Program-made: the position numbers and the translations under genes
In this document: positions 10,858-22,389 of the stretch, one piece after another
Position numbering within the stretch: position 1 is the stretch's first letter
How the letters are laid out: each line of letters opens with the position of its first letter
Notes under the pieces: model-generated
Seen by the model: only the letters and a program-made list of their open reading frames with translations
What the model was told of the DNA's origin: nothing
The model's database searches: none
From: Gnetum montanum
Lineage: Eukaryota; Streptophyta; Gnetopsida; Gnetales; Gnetaceae
DNA length: 64,000 nt
Assembly: GCA_015680685.1 (NCBI GenBank)
Contig: MNCI01008863.1
Location: 845,642-909,641 of the forward strand
Direction: 5' to 3'

Positions 10858-12705
10858 TGTACTGGCCTAAATCTTTGATGTAGGGTTGGAAGGAAAAACA
10901 AACACCAAAAGATTGTCGAGCAGGCACAGCTGGCCTTCCCTTCGCTCGAGGGTAAGCTAGAAAAGAAAACGAAGGCAGAGTGCCTTGGATGGTCTACACG
11001 CAAATCAAGCAAGGACTTCCCCGATGTAAACTATGGCTTGCACTGGGGTTATCGTAACTAATGTTTTAAAACATAAACAGTGCACATGAAATGTAAACAG
11101 AGACATAAACTAAATGTAAAACAAAGTAAACAGAATAATGGCTGGCAAAATGGACTATATTAAATTGCTTAGAAAAGATGTGCATTGGTCAAAGCATAGC
11201 TGCACATGTGGATGGTAGGTCAAGTTCTAAGTCCTAGAGTGATCTGATGTGATGTGTTTCAGAAGTGCTTGGATGCTAGGAGTTAGGTGTGTCGAGCTCC
11301 CAAGGATTGCTAGTCTGAGTTTCCTAAGCTATTTAACTCAAAAATTGCCAACCTCATTTATGTGAATTGACAGGGTATTTATAGGATTGGACCGGGCTCG
11401 AGCACAAAATTTGTGAATGGAATCAGGAGCTGAGGGATGAGAGAAAAATGGATCAAGTGACACATGTCCGGTGGACAGTTGTGCATGAGTTGGATGTGTG
11501 TCGGCAAGCTACATTCTGGACCAGATGCATCGTATCGTACAATGTGTGGCTTACTCAAGCCCATGAAAGTACATATAATTTAAACTGTGAGGGCTTGACA
11601 AGCCCAATTTAAATTGTAAGGGCTTGACAAGCCCCACAAGTGAAAATTTACAATGGAATCAAAAGAACTTTACTTTGGATCGCTCGAAACTTCTAGATTT
11701 TTGACTTGACTGTTGCAGAATGTCAGTTCGAGTGATTCCGTGGCTATTTGAAGTATGTCTGCTTGATAAGAATTTCCAGCGTGAGTTGATTTTGTCTTAG
11801 CGTGACTTGAGCTGCACTCACGCTGTTCTTAGTGTGAATGAACAAAAACTTTACAAAATTTCACCAAATTTTAGAAATTTGAAGCCTGATTCTTGAAGTG
11901 CAAGGATTTCCTAACTATGATTGACGAATTGAGCTTGAAAATGACTTCAAGCTATTTATGGTAAGTCACACTGGAGTCATGCTGTAGCGTGACCATAGCG
12001 TGACATGCAGCGTGATATAACTTAGTGTGACATGCAGCGTGACATGTCAAATCTTGCAAAAACTTTCAATTTTGAGCTAAAATTTGGCATTCTGAAGACA
12101 TGGACCTGAAGTTGTCAAGGACATGCTCTGATGCCCTAAGGAGGATGACTTGCACATTGAAAATCTAGTCACTTTGACTCATTTTTGAGGATTCCCAGAG
12201 TTGGTCACACTAAAGTCACGCTGCAGCGTGACTTGCAGCATGACATGCAACGTGACTTGCAAAAACTTGCTATTTTGAGCTTGAAATATGGCATTGTGAA
12301 GGCTGGGATCCACAGTTATCAATAGTAAACCTTGGATGACTTACACCCTTGAAATCAAGTCATTTTGACTTAGTTTTAAAGCTCTGAAAGTTGGTCACAC
12401 TAGAGTCACACTGGAGTCATGCTGTAGTGTGACATGTAGCATGACTAAGAAAACATGCACCTTTTGACTTGAAGTTTGAACTCTTGAATGCTGAAACTTG
12501 AGTGGACATCAGTGGCCTTTGAGGATGGCTTGTTTTTGAAGCTATTGGAGTTGCTCATGCTAAGGACACGCTAGCTTGACAGGACAAGTAAGCTTGCTCG
12601 AGTTAGCTGGGTGTGGGTTCCGTGCCTTAGCCAAATTTTGCCTCTTGAATGCTCAAAAGGGATTGAGTCCTTTCAAAGTGTTAGGCCAAAATTAGTGGTG
12701 TTTCA
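10858..12705 (-). mobile_element. 5' LTR of Tat/Ogre-like copy A
   Basis: In the element direction the LTR starts TGAAACACCACTAATTTTG at 12705 and ends ...CCAGTACA at 10858, a few bases before the primer-binding site (about 1.85 kb). A TATA box (CCTATAAATAC) lies at 11375-11385. The U3 upstream of it is filled with the GCGTGAC word. The partner 3' LTR is outside the window. Confidence 0.8.
11765..12570. repeat. GCGTGAC word clusters in LTR U3 of copy A
   Basis: Three or four blocks, each about 200 bp, containing runs such as AGTCACGCTGCAGCGTGAC, separated by non-repetitive sequence. Both orientations occur close together, so short hairpins are possible. They lie upstream of the TATA box, where enhancers would be expected. 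Confidence 0.8.
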
Positions 12706-13429
12706 CACTCTATATCCACTCTCTATCTATACTCAATGTAAACTTAAACAATTACTATGTTTAAACAATGTGAACTTAAACAAAGGTTGCAATAGAAAAA
12801 CTTAATTACCTCTTAATATGGTCTAAGTAGAATTTTTCTTTCTTTCTACATTTAATCATAACCCTGCAAAAACCAATTGTTTAACCAACTTCCAAATGTT
12901 TTTAAGACACTTTGAAACTTCAAAGTCTTCTACCATTGTTTGAATGCTAGATGAAAAGCAACAAAGGCCTTAAAAATGACAAGATCACTTGTTTAAAAAA
13001 CATTTTAACAATTTCTTTCTATGTCACCTTACAAATAACAAGATTTTATTATTTGTCTCTCAACTAGAGTTCACCTATAACATAGGCATGTTGACACCTA
13101 TATTAAAAATCAATTAATAAGTTTCATCTTTGAATGAAGCTCTTAGTAAAGCATTAATTCACTTCATTAAAGGTAACATAAACAATCATCCTTTCTACAA
13201 ATAATGTATGTAATAAAACATCTTTCAAACCATTACAGAAATTAAGATAGCTTTGGAAATACAAGGAATCTATCAAAATAAAAATTATTTTATAAAAAAT
13301 TACTTTATAAACAACTAAACTATTGGTTATTGAAATTGATAATAATTGCAAAAGAAATGTGGGCACAATTACTATAGCAATTGTAGATGAAAAATGATAA
13401 TAAAAATAATACAAGAGCTAGGACAGCAT
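12706..13429. other. AT-rich segment between copies A and D
   Basis: No gene or clear repeat was seen. It may include the eroded 5' part of the LTR of copy D, but I could not find a TGAAACACC start. Confidence 0.4.
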
Positions 13430-14237
13430 AGCACATTAGCATAACACTGCAACGTAGAACATTTACATTTACACCTTGCTAGACCTAGGACACGTGACAT
13501 CCAAACCACACTTCTTTCCTACTCTTGGCCCTATAAATACCCCAGTGAACAACGTTCAAAGGGTTGACTTTTTTATTTGGCTTTCTTGCAATTGGCTTCT
13601 AAAGATTGGCGTTTTGGCAATTGGATTTCTGGAAATTAGCTTTGGCGAGGAGATTGGTGAACAAAAGGTTGATGAACAACAAACCCTAGCAGTACCACTT
13701 CCTAGATCTCTCTTCAATCTAGTGTAGCAACTCTTAGCCCCACAAGCACCGGCTCATCGATTCCTATCAGCATGCCATTAGAAGCAATCCAAGAGCTATG
13801 ACCATATTGTTCCATTGTTAGCTATGCCTATTCAACACTGCACATCAGTTGTACACTTTCATCAGCTAAACAAAAGCCAAATCCCCAAATTTTGGGGCGG
13901 TGCATTCTGTCATCCAAGTTCTCCTTTCATTTTGTTACAACATATATTTTTCATTATTGTGTATCGATTCACGCTTATTTCTTAGTTACATACTTTGATA
14001 TGCTTTTATTATTCTGTATGCTATGTTTTCCTTCGTTCTGATCTTCGCACCTCACATTTTAAAACCATTTTTTGCAAAAGGTTATTGTACATTATGTAAG
14101 TCCCTGTTTGATTGACTAGACCATTCAAGGCATCCCATTTCCATTTTCTCTAGCACGGCCCTCTCATGGATCCAGGGTTAGGTTGTACACCTGATAACCT
14201 CTCGATGTTCCAACCATCGACATTTTTAGACATAACA
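13430..14237 (+). mobile_element. Partial 5' LTR of Tat/Ogre-like copy D
   Basis: Plus orientation, ending ...GACATAACA at 14237, just before the primer-binding site. A TATA box (CTATAAATACC) lies at 13531. The left boundary is not defined. It is head-to-head with the LTR of copy A. Confidence 0.65.
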
Positions 14238-14243
14238 ATTTTT

Positions 14244-14264
14244 TGGCGCTAGAAGGAGGGCTTT
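14244..14264 (+). other. Primer-binding site of copy D
   Basis: TGGCGCTAGAAGGAGGGCTT follows the LTR end by six bases. It is the least altered version of the site shared by A, B and C. Confidence 0.8.
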
Positions 14265-14459
14265 CTTTGTGTCCTTTCTGCGTGCCACGGGTAATCCTGC
14301 ATGTTGTCTATATCCCTGTCACCTGCTAGCGTAGACATGACATCCCTATGGCTCTCTATGCACCAAGTGGTGCAAATTGTCACTACGATGGTTCCTCTAG
14401 AACCCTGTAGGTCGAAAGCCCAAAATATTCTACTATTTTATGCCACCTATGTCCCATGT

Positions 14460-14920
14460 AGCATGCTATCCTTGTTAGTGTAGTAAGTCCAAAATTGTCT
14501 AATTTTTCATGCTACCAACATTTTGTGTAGTGTAGTGACCTTGCCAGTGTAGCGGTTTCCGAATAGTTTACTGTGCTAAGCTGACTATCTACTGTGTTAC
14601 GCTAGACCATCTACTGAGTCACGCTACCTATCTACTATGTTACGCTATCTACATTTCGTATATCATAGCAACTCTGTTAGTGTACTACACTGCCTATCCA
14701 CTACGTTACACTGCTTGCGTCTTGTGTAGCATAGCGACCCTATCAGTGTAGTGCTTCCACTATGTTACGTTGTCCACTTTGTAACACTATCCATTGCGTT
14801 ACACTGTCTATTGCATTATGCTATCTACTATGTTCTGCTATCTACTATGACACACTATCTATGGCGTTACATTATCTATTGCCATATGCTCTCCATTGCA
14901 TTACATTGTCATTTCACGTG
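14460..14920. repeat. GTTACGCTATCTAC repeats in leader of copy D
   Basis: Around twenty diverged units of about 16-20 bp with the core GTTACGCT or GTTACACT followed by TATCTACT. They sit between the primer-binding site and gag. Read in the element direction, the core is one base away from the GTCACGCT of copy A. Confidence 0.85.
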
Positions 14921-15240
14921 AAAACCTGTTGTTTTCAACTATTTCTCACACGTATCTCTCCCTCTTACACCTCTATCATGTAGAAAATATAAATCCTACA
15001 ACCACTTCGGTTCCCACCTTGAACTCGGAGGCATCCTACTCTATCCAACATGTGGCAAGTCTCGAGCGACCACCCAGCCTGGTGCTAGTATAGCAATAGT
15101 CCCTTAGGCTACGACAGCAATCACCTGAATGTTTTCCCTAAGACAAAGAGAGATATAATTTTTTGTGTGCAAAAACCCAAGCAAATCTACCTTTAGACCG
15201 TTAGGAATTTGAAGAAAAATGTAACTTTGAGTTCATCCAT

Positions 15241-16455
15241 CGGAATGGGAGGGAGTTCATCCCTACTCCTGATGACACTATCCCATTGACCGAAATGTAT
15301 CAATGGGTGCTAAACCAACTTATACAATTAAGTAGGTCAAGAGAACAGGACACAGCTTTCCACTATAATAACCCTTTCAAGACGGCCAAGAGGAGTTGGA
15401 CTCTCACTCAGATGGTGGTGGTCCAATCTATGCCACAGCTGTCCCTTCCATCTCTATTGCCTGTTCACACCAATCGTAATTTCCTACCTTTGTTGCTACT
15501 ACCACGACACGACTGCAACCCAGACCCTCTTTGGCAATGGGTAGTCACCAAATTTCATCAACATATCAGCATGCAGGCACTTCAACCTCATTTCCTGCCA
15601 ATCATCCTTCCCATTCTGTTCCAGCTTCATACCAAACATTTGTAATGCCCACATTTCCGTACGTGCACACCATGCCTACCTCACAGCCACATGTAAGTTC
15701 TGTTCCTATCCCCCCCTCTATATACATTCCATCATTAATAGCAGGCCCAACCTCAGTCGCATGGTGGATAACAACAACCTCTTTACCTACAACCCAACTA
15801 TCTCATATGCAGCAATATGTGCAACCCCAAACATACCAAGTTTTGCAAGTAACGCAACTGAACACGGGGTTGTGGGCTACTCCAACATGGGACAGATGAC
15901 CACACTCATAGCGCCACCAATGGAAGCTGCTTCAGTGGCACCACCTACTAGGTTGTCGGCCTCTCAAATGATACTACTAGTAGGGGCTATTCAAACAACG
16001 TCCCCAATGGAAATGGTAACCACACCAACAACGCCACCAGTGATGGCTGCTTCGGTAGCCCTGCAACCCCCTGTGACACCCCCAGGTCTGGACCAAGATT
16101 TCCAGCTCATCCAAACCCTTAATGATGAAATTAAATAACTTAAATTTGCTAGCTCAAAAATAGTCTAGGTCATGGACTTCTATCAAGATGACCCAATTAG
16201 TCCAACCGTTCCTACGCTAACGTTGCCTCATGGGGTACAACTACCCCAGTTCACAAAATACAATGGAGAGGATGACTTGAATGCCCACCTAGTTACATTC
16301 AGGTCTGAATCCTTGCTACTACATACATTGCCCCATGCAATCATCTATGTATTTTTCATGTCCTTGAAGGGTAAAGCCTTTGATTGGTACCATGTGTTTC
16401 CCCATGCCTCAATCTCAACATTAGAAGAACTATTAAGCCACTTGCATTCCTTTAG
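15241..16455 (+). pseudogene. gag: Truncated gag of copy D
   Basis: Plus strand. A Pro/Gln/Thr-rich linker in shifting frames (15530-16130) leads to the Gag core MDFYQDDPISPTVPTLTLP (16172), KYNGEDDLNAHLVTF, MSLKGKAFDWYHVFPHA and ISTLEELLSHLHSF. The similarity stops abruptly near 16455, where copy A continues with FVTRFKYNLKPE. The remainder of gag and all of pol are missing. Frameshifts near 15650-15760 and a stop near 16136 are visible. It is clearly homologous to the gag of A, B and C. Confidence 0.85.
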
Positions 16456-17231
16456 TATACCTTCAGTTAAAATTCCTAACCATGGACTACTTACGCAATC
16501 AATCATCTTGATAGTATTATAACATCCAATTTTACCTTAGCAAAACATTCTCAAAGAACCCATCTAGTAAACTCTAATTACTTATATTTAGAGAAACCTA
16601 CCCTCTTTCATGTTGTTGTCATTATTCTACATCTTTTTGGTTTCCATTTAGCTCTTTTTTTCATCTCCAAACTTACCCAAAATTCCTCCAATTTCAAGTG
16701 AAAAATCTAGTTGATAATAGCTATGTTGACTCATCCCTATCAATGTAGTGGGATGATTCCAAGATAAATACAAATGATACTAGCTCATTTTTCACCATTT
16801 CTCTAAAGCACTTGAGGAGTTTTTACCATTTTTCAAAGCCAAAGGACATTCCAAGCACCATAACTTCCAAACCACTTACACGATTTCAGCCATTTTTGCA
16901 TCTTCAAGCTGTGAGAGATATGATTTATGTCATGGAAGCCTCAAACCTTAGGTTTTTCATGGAATTTTTTTTTAAATTGTTCTAACTCCCCATGGATAAA
17001 ATATTAAAATAATAATCATAAAAAGTTAATATCAACAAACAAACTCAATTAAGTAAGAATAAAATAACAATAAAATAATATCACAAGCCTATGATCATGA
17101 AATAAAAACTTAACAATCAAATCCTAGCATCTAAGGAATTAACATAACCTAATATAACAAAGGAAGATATCTAAAAAGGGAACAAAGGTTATGACTAAAT
17201 AGCTAATCATGGGTTATATTTATGACCACAA
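16456..17231. other. AT-rich non-coding segment
   Basis: No reading frame, repeat or boundary signal was recognised. It follows the break in the gag of copy D. Confidence 0.4.
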
Positions 17232-17655
17232 ATGGTGCCCAAAGAGGACCACAAGTGGGAGAGCCATTATAGCCTAGGGATAAGTGACCATAAGGAGGAA
17301 GGGACTAATTACAACCATAGCAACAACAATCCCCAAGAGCAAGTTGTAAAGCCTATGCATGCTACTAGGCCTCTTTTGGTGGAGCCAAAGTTGGAATCTA
17401 TTAGGAAGATTTCTACTATAGAGACAAGCCAATCCAATCAAGATGAGGTCCCAAGAGGAAGACCTAACTTAAAGGTCACACTCACTAAATCCTGCTTGAA
17501 AAGGATCCAAATTAAGAAGGTTCAAAGTTCTATCTTGTAGAAGTTGAGCTTTGAATCCTTCTTGGAGTTAGTGCTAGAAGAGGTTAGAACGTAGTTACAA
17601 GCATCTCCTCTATAGTCCATTTTCTCAAACAATGGGAAATGATACATTGAAGAAA
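17232..17655 (+). pseudogene. Unidentified coding fragment beside B
   Basis: An open frame of 102 codons (17232-17540), starting MVPKEDHKWESHYSLGISDH, then three more open stretches interrupted by TAG codons (LSFESFLELVLEEVRT, LQASPL, SIFSNNG). It is hydrophilic, with no domain I recognise. Copy B is inserted right after it, so it could be the left part of whatever continues at 31527, but I saw no evidence that joins them. Confidence 0.3.
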
Positions 17656-17660
17656 TATTC

Positions 17661-18622
17661 TGTAATGATAGAAAAGTTTGGTGCTAGACAACCAAAAGAT
17701 CTCATGTGGAATAGTTTAATGCATAGATCCATTAGCCTCGAAAAGAATTTGGAGCACCCTAAATGGTCTTGTCAATCACTTAGGGACTTGAAAAATCTAT
17801 TACCAAGAATTGGGAAATATGCACAAAATGTGTAAAGAAAATAAGATCAAAATAATTACAAAGCTTCATATCAAATAATGTAGAAATATTATAAATTAAA
17901 TAAGTTTAGAAAGTACAAATAAACAAGCTTTAAAAGCCTACAAATACAAGGAATATCTCTTGATATTGATGTAGGAGATAGGCTATGCTCTACACTTGAC
18001 TGCATATGTTTATCTTCATCTACACTGCAAAGGCTATGAAAGATCACAAAGATTTATAATAATTCCTCTGTTCTTTGCTAAAATAGGTCTCTTTTTGCCA
18101 AGAAATTTTCTTCTTTACGTGTTGAGAAGATCTACCAAAATGTTTGTTTCAAGGATCCTAAAAAATATTTTGAATTTGGTATAAATAGGCCCAGAATTCA
18201 CTATTTTGATGGTTGTTACAATTCCATAGAGTCTCTAGAGCATTACAAATTATTTTTGGCCCATTCCCATAGCCAAATAGTGTAGCATATGAGTTACCAT
18301 CATTTTTGGCTTTTCCCACCATGTTTTGACAATGTATGAAGCTTGTTTTCATAGATCAAATTTTAGCATGTAAACCACCAATGCTTTTGGCTTTTGCTAC
18401 CAAATTTGCAATGTATTTGAACTATTTTCATGGTCCAAACTACAGCTTTTGGATCACTTTAGCTCCACATGCTTAAAATTCTACCAGCATAAGGTCACAG
18501 GGTAGGATTTTTTGTTAGAGAAAAAGGTAATTATTTCTTCCTTTAAATCTCCACTAAATGACAATGAAAATCTTGGCTATTGGGCTTTTGTTTAAAAAAT
18601 GAATTTTCTTTGAGGTGTTTCA
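17661..18622 (-). mobile_element. 3' LTR of Tat/Ogre-like copy B
   Basis: It aligns by eye with 29256-31526. In the element direction it starts TGAAACACCTCAAAG at 18622, preceded by a purine-rich tract AACAAAGAGGAACCAA, and ends at 17661. A TATA box equivalent (TTGGTATAAATAGG on plus) is at about 18178-18190. It is about 0.96 kb, against 2.27 kb for the 5' LTR, which carries an insertion. Confidence 0.8.
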
Positions 18623-18733
18623 TTGGTTCCTCTTTGTTGATATTTTAAGGATTCACTTATGAGAAATTATAATAGAATGCAAAACACTGTTGCGAGTTTA
18701 TCACCAATGCTCCCTCTCTATACTTGATTCACT

Positions 18734-18779
18734 ATTGCATCATTAAAATCATACCAAGAAGTGCTTTTAATGATGCAAT
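18734..18779. repeat. Perfect inverted repeat (15-bp arms)
   Basis: Arms ATTGCATCATTAAAA and TTTTAATGATGCAAT are separated by 16 bases. They would form a strong hairpin in either transcript. Confidence 0.85.
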
Positions 18780-19091
18780 AAGATTATAATGGGATGTCAA
18801 AGTATAGGATGAGATAGTGGTTATATTGACTATTGGAAAATGGTCATAGGGAATAACGAAGAATTCCAAATGTTGAAATCATGAAATGACATAGTTGTGA
18901 CATGTTTGCTAGTCAAAGAGGTCTTCATGCTTCGTGCTTGGACTATTGGTTGCTTGATTATGTTTGTAGGAACCAACACTTAGTAATAGGATTTTTTTGT
19001 TACTTGGCTCTCTTTTGTTATTTTTTTTTGAGAGCCATCGATTTGGTTATCTTCATGCCAAACTACCCTTTTAGCTTTCTTAGCATTCCGC

Positions 19092-19092
<1 letters not shown>

Positions 19093-19124
<32 letters not shown>

Positions 19125-19125
19125 N
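19093..19125. repeat. Poly-C run ending in N
   Basis: Thirty-two consecutive C followed by an ambiguous base. The true length is uncertain and may hide an assembly join. Confidence 0.9.
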
Positions 19126-20339
19126 AAGCAAAACCTTCATTGGACTTCATTGTCAAGGCTAAACTTTTATTTTCTCACTAAATAAGATGTGTTACATCTA
19201 GTGAACTTGATGAGTAGGCATGTTGAGGATGTCACATGGCCATGGTGTATGAATGTCAAACATAGGTTTTCATTATTAGCAAGCTATGGAAGGGTACAAT
19301 TTGATTATGGGATTATGGCTCATGAGGGGTAATGGAAGTGATGTGGGATAAGCATTATTAACAACATTAAACAAGATAACTAAATCTCATTTATCAAGAT
19401 CATATGATAACTCGCATTTGTAATGAATCACACCCCTATGATGGCTTTGGGCTCATTTTGCAAGCATAACTCCAAGAGGGCAAGAAAAAAAGTCAAAGAA
19501 AACATGCAATTACAATAGGTTACATAACATTACGAGCAATGACAAGTACATATATATCATCATAGGCTACAATCAATAGAACATGAGAATGTTGTATCTT
19601 ATTTCATAGATTTATACAAAGTTTTTAGTATTTTGAGATACCAAACAGAGATATGAGAGTATGTAGGCTCTCTTGTCAAAGCTTATGATGTCCATCAATG
19701 TCACATTCTCGTTTGAGCCTACAAACAAAAGATCAAAAATACTAAAAGAAAACATGTCAATGTTAGAGGTAATCAAGGCCATATGAAGGCTCTAGTGTTG
19801 CTTTGCAAAGATTTGGTAATTTCTAAGAAAACTAAGGTTCTAATGAGGAACTTGGTTTCAAAATTTTCTCCTCACCATTGTTGGATTAAAAAGAGGAATT
19901 TGACCAAGGAATCTTTTGTGATGTTTCCATCCTTTAAGGTCAAAGGTAGTCAAGCCATTCCAAGGAATCAAGGCTATATGGTAAAAAGGCTTCTAGGCTC
20001 AAGATTTAACTATTCAAGGTCATTCACTCAAATAACATCACATGAAGGATCCACTTAGATTCCAAGACTAGTTGAATTGTTTCCTCATCTTCCTAGCTCA
20101 ATCCTACATGACATAATGGTTAAACAATATTACAATAATGCAAAATACTTTTGTAATAAAGCATCATAAAGAAAAGTAAGCTCAAAATAGAGCAAAACAA
20201 GGTGAGATCAAGTGAGGTAATATTACCACAAGATAAACTAAGGTCTGAGAAGGTAGATTAAGGTGCAACCAGGTGAAAAAAGAGCCAAATAATGCTAAAT
20301 AGAGTTAAGGACCTACATGGGATTAAAACAATATAAAAT

Positions 20340-20560
20340 TTTTGTCAAACGAGGTCGAATGAGGCCTAAATGCTACCAAATGACATCAAATGATGCCAAA
20401 TCATGGTCAAAATGATGTGAAATGATGTCAAATAAGGTCAAATGATATCAAAATGATACCAAATGATGCTAAATGATATCAAATGTTGTCAAAATGATGA
20501 GAAATGATGTTGAATAGTGTTGAATGACATAGAATGAAGTAAAAAAAAGTCAAATAAGGT
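20340..20560. repeat. AAATGATGTC minisatellite
   Basis: Around fifteen imperfect units of 10-16 bp with the core AAATGATGTCAAATGAT, in one direction. Confidence 0.75.
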
Positions 20561-21039
20561 AAAATAGGGTCAAAACTAATATAAATAATAATATTTATTT
20601 TTTGATTGATTTTATGATCAAAATAAGGCATATTTTTAGCAAAAATAGGTTATGACTTGTTAAAATAAGCTAAAATTTAGGGAAAAAACAAGCCATAAAC
20701 TGCTAAAATAAAAACATCTAGTAAAAATAATTAAAATAAGAAAAAATCTATGAAAAAAGGTTGTAAACTGCTAGAATAATGGATTTTTGCGGTCAAAAAA
20801 TTTTAAAAGGCTAAACTATTGCATTCTCAATGTGTGAGGATTGTTCCTACAATGTGTGGGCATTTTGGACTACCTTCACAGCTTGTGGTACCTAAATTCC
20901 CAAATGCGTGAAGAATTTTGATCAAGATTGGAGCTTTTTTGACTTGATATGATTGTCTCCTAACTATGTAGGACTATTTCAAGGCTTTTTTGACCCTATT
21001 GGACTATGTATAAACAAGCTTGATTGGGATTATTACTTG

Positions 21040-22035
21040 CTAAAGTCCCACACACTACTCCACATGCTACCATAGCATGTGGGATAGGGTTCTCCAACAT
21101 GTGGAACTAAGCTCAAATTTTAATAGCTTGTGAGGGTTAAATTTTTTGTCAATCTTCCATCCTAGGGCTTGTTGAACCCACCAAGAAACTCATAAGTAAT
21201 TCTAGACATAGTGAATTTTGTCATAAATCCCACACATTGCCCCACATGCTGCCATAGCATATGGCACAAGGTTCCTAATGTGTGGAATGAAATTTGGTAG
21301 TTTATAGGGATTCTTAACTAGGCTTTTACCATTTTCAAGCTTTCATGATAGCATCCAAGCTATATGGAAAGATCTATATTTTTTTTACCATCTTAGATGA
21401 GGTTTGGTGTGTTGACTAAGTTTAGTAGTACATAGCACCTCACACATAACTCCACCTGCTACCATAGCATGTGGGACATGTCTTCCTAGTGTGTGGGATA
21501 AAAATCCAATTCAAGTAGCTTATGAAGGTTATATTCTTACTCTACTTTGCATTTTGGGTCTTGTGGGACCTACTAGACATTTAATGAGAAATTTTGGACT
21601 TATTGTTTACTAGTGTAAGGCTCACACACTATCCTATACACTGCCACAACATGTGGAATAGGTGCTCTACTGTATGAGACTTGACCATATTAGTTTTTTT
21701 TTTTGGATTTTGACTTACTTTTTTATCTCTTCCAACTTCTAGGATAGTGTTTAGGCTATGAGGAGAGTTCTGCAACTTGTTTGATAATTTTGGATAAGGA
21801 ATGGCCTATACTGATGGATTTAAGTCATGTGGGGGCTTTACATGCTACCACAACATGTGGGAGGTGAGTTTTTGGATGAGTTTTCATGTTGGAATTTTCC
21901 TAATTATTTTTTTTAAAGTCTTCCAAGGCTCATTGGGAAATGTATGAACATGTTTGACAAGGAAGAAGATTGATGCAAGCTTCACCCACTACCCCACATG
22001 CTACCATAGTGTGTGGGGTAGGATTCTATAGTGTG
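21040..22035. repeat. CATGCTACCATAGCATGTGG word array upstream of B antisense remnant
   Basis: Six blocks about 190-200 bp apart, each with CACATGCTACCATAGCATG or a close variant. Each is itself an imperfect palindrome. The same word occurs in the U3 of copy B (about 31200-31340). The position matches the GCGTGAC array of copy A. Confidence 0.75.
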
Positions 22036-22389
22036 TGGACATCTTGAAACTAAATCCTAGTGGGTGGGGTTACTTGATGTTCTTTCCCAATTCTTGTGGG
22101 ATCCACCCATGGTCAAACTATCTTACGAAGTTAAATCTCAAGCAAAACCTAGTGTACAAGGCTTATTTCTTTATTTATTTTCAATCTACAATGTATAGAG
22201 GATATTTCCTATCGTACAGAGGATTCATGAGTAGTGTGTAGGCATTGGAAGAGGATTTTCAACACCATAACCCAATGTGCAAACTTATTTCTTACATGAT
22301 TTCTCAAGGGTAGCATATAATAATTGGATTTTATGATTAAATCCCAAATAAACAACACTTTGTAGTAATTTTTGCTTTTACCCACCCCT

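Larger units (their letters stand above)
18623..22389. other. Non-coding interior of copy B (no pol found)
   Basis: RT, RNase H and integrase would be expected here on the minus strand. I found none of their motifs. Contents are a perfect 15-bp inverted repeat, a poly-C run with an N, an AAATGATGTC repeat zone and a CATGCTA word zone (listed separately). A 91-codon open frame at 19783-20058 (plus) has no recognisable features. Confidence 0.55.

Noticed and set aside
19018-19160. Proline-rich end of an open frame
   Set aside because: It is the translation of the poly-C run next to an N.
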